Below, in pieces: positions 6,784 to 9,174 of a stretch of DNA of 9,174 nucleotides. Source of the DNA: an uncultured Eubacteriales bacterium (GTDB lineage Bacteria > Bacillota > Clostridia > UBA1381). The translations under genes were made by a program, and so were the position numbers. Under the pieces are notes generated by a model that saw only the letters and a program-made list of their open reading frames with translations, was not told where the DNA came from and searched no databases. Each line of letters begins with the position of its first letter. The stretch's first letter is position 1. Location of the stretch: contig CAJKHT010000097.1 of the NCBI GenBank assembly GCA_905199755.1, positions 1 to 9,174 on the forward strand, written 5' to 3'.

Positions 6784-7293
6784 TTACAGATACTTTGACA
6801 TTCCTTTTCTCTGATTCACACCGTTTACAATGTAAGTTCCGTTAAGTTTGTCAATTTCAATATATTTTACCCCTTTCTCATTCTCGACTTTTATGTATGT
6901 AAGGGTAAGCTTTATTTTACTGTCCATGCCGTCGGAACGCTTTAAGGTTCCCAAATCAAGCTCCTTGCAAAATCCCTGTGCGGTTACTTTTAAACCGTTA
7001 TACTTAAAGTCATGTGATGATGTGCTCAATTTCTGCGAGCAACCGCGAATAACTATTTTCGTTACCTTTGAAAGCGATATTGTATCTGCTGCTTCATCAT
7101 CAAATACATTGAACGGTACTTCAAGCTCCATATTTTCCGTACGCATGCCCGGAACATCAATTTCACCCGCTGCCAAATCTGCGGTATACGTTTTACTTGT
7201 AATTGTGGGAAGCTTTACTTCACTGCCCGTACCGAGAAGCTTGTCCTTTCCGTTATATATTGAGAAATCCACAATTTGCGTAGGTATTAACAT
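6784..7293 (-). CDS. Phage major tail tube protein (P2 FII type)
   Basis: A 169-residue subunit of the rigid inner tail tube. The family call rests on position directly after the sheath, on length (P2 FII is about 172 residues) and on a C-terminus that follows the P2 FII pattern closely: residues about 142-169 read 'VKYIEIDKLNGTYIVNGVNQ' and then a short basic tail, comparable with the 'ELVEIDTINMIEKVNGVD' region of P2 FII. A segment near residues 108-115 (Phe-Cys-Lys-Glu-Leu-Asp-Leu-Gly) matches the 'G..KEID.G' part of that family before the 'SKI..T.TY' strand. The ATG at 7293 overlaps the sheath stop by one base. Only 30 bases separate its stop from the tape measure start, so no chaperone gene lies between them. 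No transmembrane segment is present, and the rest looks beta-rich, as expected for the tube fold. Confidence 0.93.
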   Translation of the reverse strand: MLIPTQIVDFSIYNGKDKLLGTGSEVKLPTITSKTYTADLAAGEIDVPGMRTENMELEVPFNVFDDEAADTISLSKVTKIVIRGCSQKLSTSSHDFKYNGLKVTAQGFCKELDLGTLKRSDGMDSKIKLTLTYIKVENEKGVKYIEIDKLNGTYIVNGVNQRKGMSKYL

Positions 7294-8720
7294 TATTCTC
7301 CGCCTCCTGTTATTGTATTAATAAGAGCATCAGTATCAAAACTGAATACATTTGTTATAGCCTCGCCCGGTATATTTGAGGCTATGCTCGTCCTGCAGGT
7401 CAGATGTCCCGCAAGTATGTCAGATTCCGTATTGTCCTCGGGATTGTATTCAATTGAACCGCCGATTATATATCCTGCCGCCGCATATGACGCAAGTCTT
7501 ATATTTTCATCGGTAACACAGTCCTCAATAAACTTCGGATTCAATGCCTTATCAAGAGTACCGAAGTTATTATGAATAAAACTGTTCTCAATATAATTGA
7601 TTGCAAGTCCTGCCATTATCCAGCGCTTTGCCGGATCGGTTTCCTGCGGATATATTGCAGTATTGTTTCCCCATATGTACCAGCCGTTACGTGAAATAAC
7701 CGTTACAATACCCTCAGCATTCAATTCATTGCCGTCCTCGGTATCATAAAATACACTGCCGCCGCCCGTTATACACTCATCAATATCCACCTGTGTATTT
7801 GAAGGTGATGTGCAGGTTACTCCGCCGGTTTCTTTAGCCTTGTACATAATAATTGCCGCAATCAGTGCGGATAATGAAAATTCATGCCCGTCTTTCTTTA
7901 TCCGTGGATAGCACATAATTACATTCTCATTAAATGTACGGCTTTTCTTTGCCGTAACTGCCGCCGCTCTGGTTGTATCGGTACTGCTGTCAAGGTCAAG
8001 CAGTGCATATGCCGTAAAGCAGCCGTTTATTTCCGTTGCCTGTCCCGATAATACGGCTCCTACGGTATCGTCATCTGTCCAGCCCGGTGCAAGCAGCAGG
8101 CAAGGGATTTTTCCCAGCTTGGGGTATATGGTTTTTATGACTTCACAGCCTGTCCGTTTTTCCGTAGCCGTATCATATGCGCCTATAATATCATCTGCCG
8201 TAACCTTTGAAGCATCAACCTTGTCATAAGCAACAGTTACACTTTCGCCTACTGTCTCGTCTGAAATGGTTATTACAAGCGAGCCGTCCACCCATTCGGT
8301 AATATATTTATCCTTTGCTATTTCCGAAGAACCGTTTTTCAATGAAAGCGATGATATAATAACCTCATCTTCAATTTTCACGGTTTTATTTGACACTGCC
8401 ATTGTCTTGCTTTCAACCGAGATTTTATGCCTTGACGGATCAAGTACATTTATGAAAACAATCGGATCGGTTTTCAATACCTCAAAATTCATATACATTG
8501 ACTGACAAAGAGTATACTTTTCAAAATTCTCTGAGTAACCGAGTTTTTTTCTGCATTCTTCAATATCACCGCATAAAATCGGTGTATTGACTGCCGCCCC
8601 GGGATTTTCCGCCATATATACCGGTGCAGTACCGATTACCACCTGCACCATATTGCTGACAGTCTCAGCCGGCATAGCGGTACTTGTCTTTTTTGTGTAC
8701 ATTCCATGTTTGTATGCCAT
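7293..8720 (-). CDS. Phage contractile tail sheath protein (P2 FI type)
   Basis: A 475-residue tail sheath subunit, the protein that polymerises around the tail tube and contracts to drive it through the host envelope. The C-terminal half carries typical sheath landmarks: the Thr-Ser-Pro-Ser-Asn-Thr segment near residue 303, then LNAEGIVTVISRNGWYIWGN at about 332-352. These match the conserved 'SPSN' and 'LN..G...I....G...WGN' features of P2 gpFI-like sheaths. Residues about 99-190 form a beta-rich insertion (including SDETVGESVTVAYDKVDASK and ending VTADDIIGAYD), corresponding to the surface-exposed middle domain of Firmicutes sheaths. It is longer than P2 FI (about 396 residues), which this insertion explains. 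The ATG at 8720 has an AGGAGGT site (8726-8732). Its stop overlaps the tube start as TAATG. The protein ends in Gly-Gly-Gly-Glu, whose codons also carry the next gene's ribosome binding site. Confidence 0.95.
   Translation of the reverse strand: MAYKHGMYTKKTSTAMPAETVSNMVQVVIGTAPVYMAENPGAAVNTPILCGDIEECRKKLGYSENFEKYTLCQSMYMNFEVLKTDPIVFINVLDPSRHKISVESKTMAVSNKTVKIEDEVIISSLSLKNGSSEIAKDKYITEWVDGSLVITISDETVGESVTVAYDKVDASKVTADDIIGAYDTATEKRTGCEVIKTIYPKLGKIPCLLLAPGWTDDDTVGAVLSGQATEINGCFTAYALLDLDSSTDTTRAAAVTAKKSRTFNENVIMCYPRIKKDGHEFSLSALIAAIIMYKAKETGGVTCTSPSNTQVDIDECITGGGSVFYDTEDGNELNAEGIVTVISRNGWYIWGNNTAIYPQETDPAKRWIMAGLAINYIENSFIHNNFGTLDKALNPKFIEDCVTDENIRLASYAAAGYIIGGSIEYNPEDNTESDILAGHLTCRTSIASNIPGEAITNVFSFDTDALINTITGGGE
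7303..7308 (-). promoter_or_regulatory. Ribosome binding site of the tube gene, embedded in the sheath Gly codons
   Basis: AGGAGG lies on the minus strand 9 bases before the tube ATG at 7293. It is made from the last base of a Thr codon and two Gly codons of the sheath C-terminus. With the TAATG stop-start overlap, it points to coupled translation of sheath and tube, which are needed in matched amounts. Confidence 0.8.
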
Positions 8721-8733
8721 ATTTTACCTCCTG

Positions 8734-9081
8734 TTATTTATTAGTCTTTAATTCCGATGCATATTTTACGGACTGTCTGTAACATACCGCTTCATATGAT
8801 CCCGTCACAGCCTTGCGTTTTAAAAATTCCGTATAATCATCTATCGGAATACATAAATCCCGGACAAACGGAACATTAAGTATTTCGGGGATTTTCCCCG
8901 TAAAGACTGTGTTTGCTTTCATTCCCGGAACACTTGCTCCGGCATAAATCATTTTGCCCGTACCGTCCGCCTCTTTTTTAAGGCTTTTCATTTTCGCAAT
9001 TGCCTGCGATTCTTTGATTTTTTCGTTTTCGGCAGTTTTTGTCTCTGTATTTGCCGTTTCCGCCTCTTTCTTTTTTGCCAT
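8734..9081 (-). CDS. Small structural-region protein upstream of the tail sheath, function unknown
   Basis: A 115-residue protein. The first 40 or so residues are rich in Lys, Glu, Thr and Ala, with no hydrophobic stretch, and are probably disordered or helical. A compact domain follows from about residue 43, opening with MIYAGASVPGMKANTVFTG and continuing through a Leu-Cys-Ile-Pro-Ile-Asp-Asp stretch to about residue 108. From memory, small proteins with an 'IYxGxxxPG ... G ... P' start and an 'h-h-hP-h-[DE]' middle occur in head-tail regions of Firmicutes phages, but I cannot confirm a family. The ATG at 9081 is chosen because of its AAGGAG site. The stop sits just upstream of the AGGAGGT site of the sheath gene, with a 13-base gap. 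The place in the operon suggests a head-tail joining or tail completion role, which is inference. No signal peptide, membrane segment or catalytic motif is visible. Confidence 0.8.
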   Translation of the reverse strand: MAKKKEAETANTETKTAENEKIKESQAIAKMKSLKKEADGTGKMIYAGASVPGMKANTVFTGKIPEILNVPFVRDLCIPIDDYTEFLKRKAVTGSYEAVCYRQSVKYASELKTNK

Positions 9082-9089
9082 GCAATTAT

Positions 9090-9096
9090 CTCCTTA
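9090..9096 (-). promoter_or_regulatory. Ribosome binding site overlapping the upstream stop codon
   Basis: On the minus strand TAAGGAG precedes the ATG at 9081 by 8 bases. The TAA is also the stop codon of the upstream partial gene. It fixes the start of the 115-residue protein and suggests translational coupling. Confidence 0.75.
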
Positions 9097-9174
9097 CAAA
9101 AATTTATTAATATCTTCATATGGCTTAATATCCACAATCCAATTTGTTGTAATGTTTCCTACAAAATAAGGTGT
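9094..9174 (-). CDS. C-terminal end of an unidentified upstream gene (partial)
   Basis: An open frame enters from the right edge and ends at a TAA (9096-9094), giving a 26-residue tail that reads TPYFVGNITTNWIVDIKPYE followed by DINKFL. Its stop codon lies inside the ribosome binding site of the next gene (TAAGGAG), the same tight arrangement seen elsewhere in the module. This supports it as a real gene end rather than a chance frame. The start and body lie outside the window. In contractile-tail modules the gene at this place is often a head-tail connector or tail completion protein, but the visible residues are too few to identify it. Confidence 0.6.
   Translation of the reverse strand, partial: TPYFVGNITTNWIVDIKPYEDINKFL

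Noticed and set aside
6753..6784. A possible programmed frameshift gene or a tiny start-stop frame (ATG TAA) between tube and tape measure
   Set aside because: There is room for only 30 bases. The ATG-TAA is a minimal frame expected by chance, and no slippery heptamer is evident.
6848..7321. A 157-codon plus-strand open frame across the tube gene and the sheath end
   Set aside because: It lies opposite well-identified tube and sheath coding sequence, has no good start signal and a composition typical of an antisense shadow.

Overview
The window is a late structural module of a tailed phage, most likely a prophage or a tailocin-like relative, encoding a P2-type contractile (myovirus) tail. 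All genes lie on the minus strand, so transcription runs from position 9174 towards 1. The genes are almost back to back, most gaps are under 35 bases, and both ends of the window cut through genes, so this is an interior slice of a longer operon. No rRNA, tRNA, IS element, CRISPR array, integrase, terminator or internal promoter was seen, and no gene-free stretch reaches 300 bases. Strong AGGAGG-type ribosome binding sites, moderate GC content by eye, and Firmicutes-type tail proteins (DUF3751-like fibre, tape measure with a VPYDGYIAELH-type tail) suggest a gut or anaerobic Clostridia host. This host call is an inference.

Layout in transcription order: the C-terminal end of an unknown gene (9174-9094); a 115-residue protein of unknown role (9081-8734); the tail sheath (8720-7293); the major tail tube protein (7293-6784); a 1331-residue tape measure protein (6753-2758); a short gpV-type baseplate spike protein (2739-2359); a gpI-type baseplate protein starting at GTG (2356-1757); a tail fibre with a DUF3751-type N-terminus (1753-503); an unrecognised 96-residue beta-rich protein (484-194); and the first 63 residues of another unrecognised protein (189-1).

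In the assembled particle the tube polymerises around the tape measure, the sheath wraps the tube and contracts, the spike caps the tube at the baseplate, gpI sits at the baseplate rim and anchors the fibre, and the fibre finds the host surface.

The unusual points are mostly absences and compactness. There is no tail-assembly chaperone between tube and tape measure. There is no recognisable hub (gpD), LysM protein (gpX), gp25-like wedge (gpW) or gpJ wedge between the tape measure, spike and gpI, where related Firmicutes modules usually have them. The spike is about 126 residues and lacks the usual long beta-helix and metal-binding apex. Several Shine-Dalgarno sequences are written inside the last codons of the preceding gene. 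The tape measure carries seven degenerate strand-helix repeats near its C-terminus.
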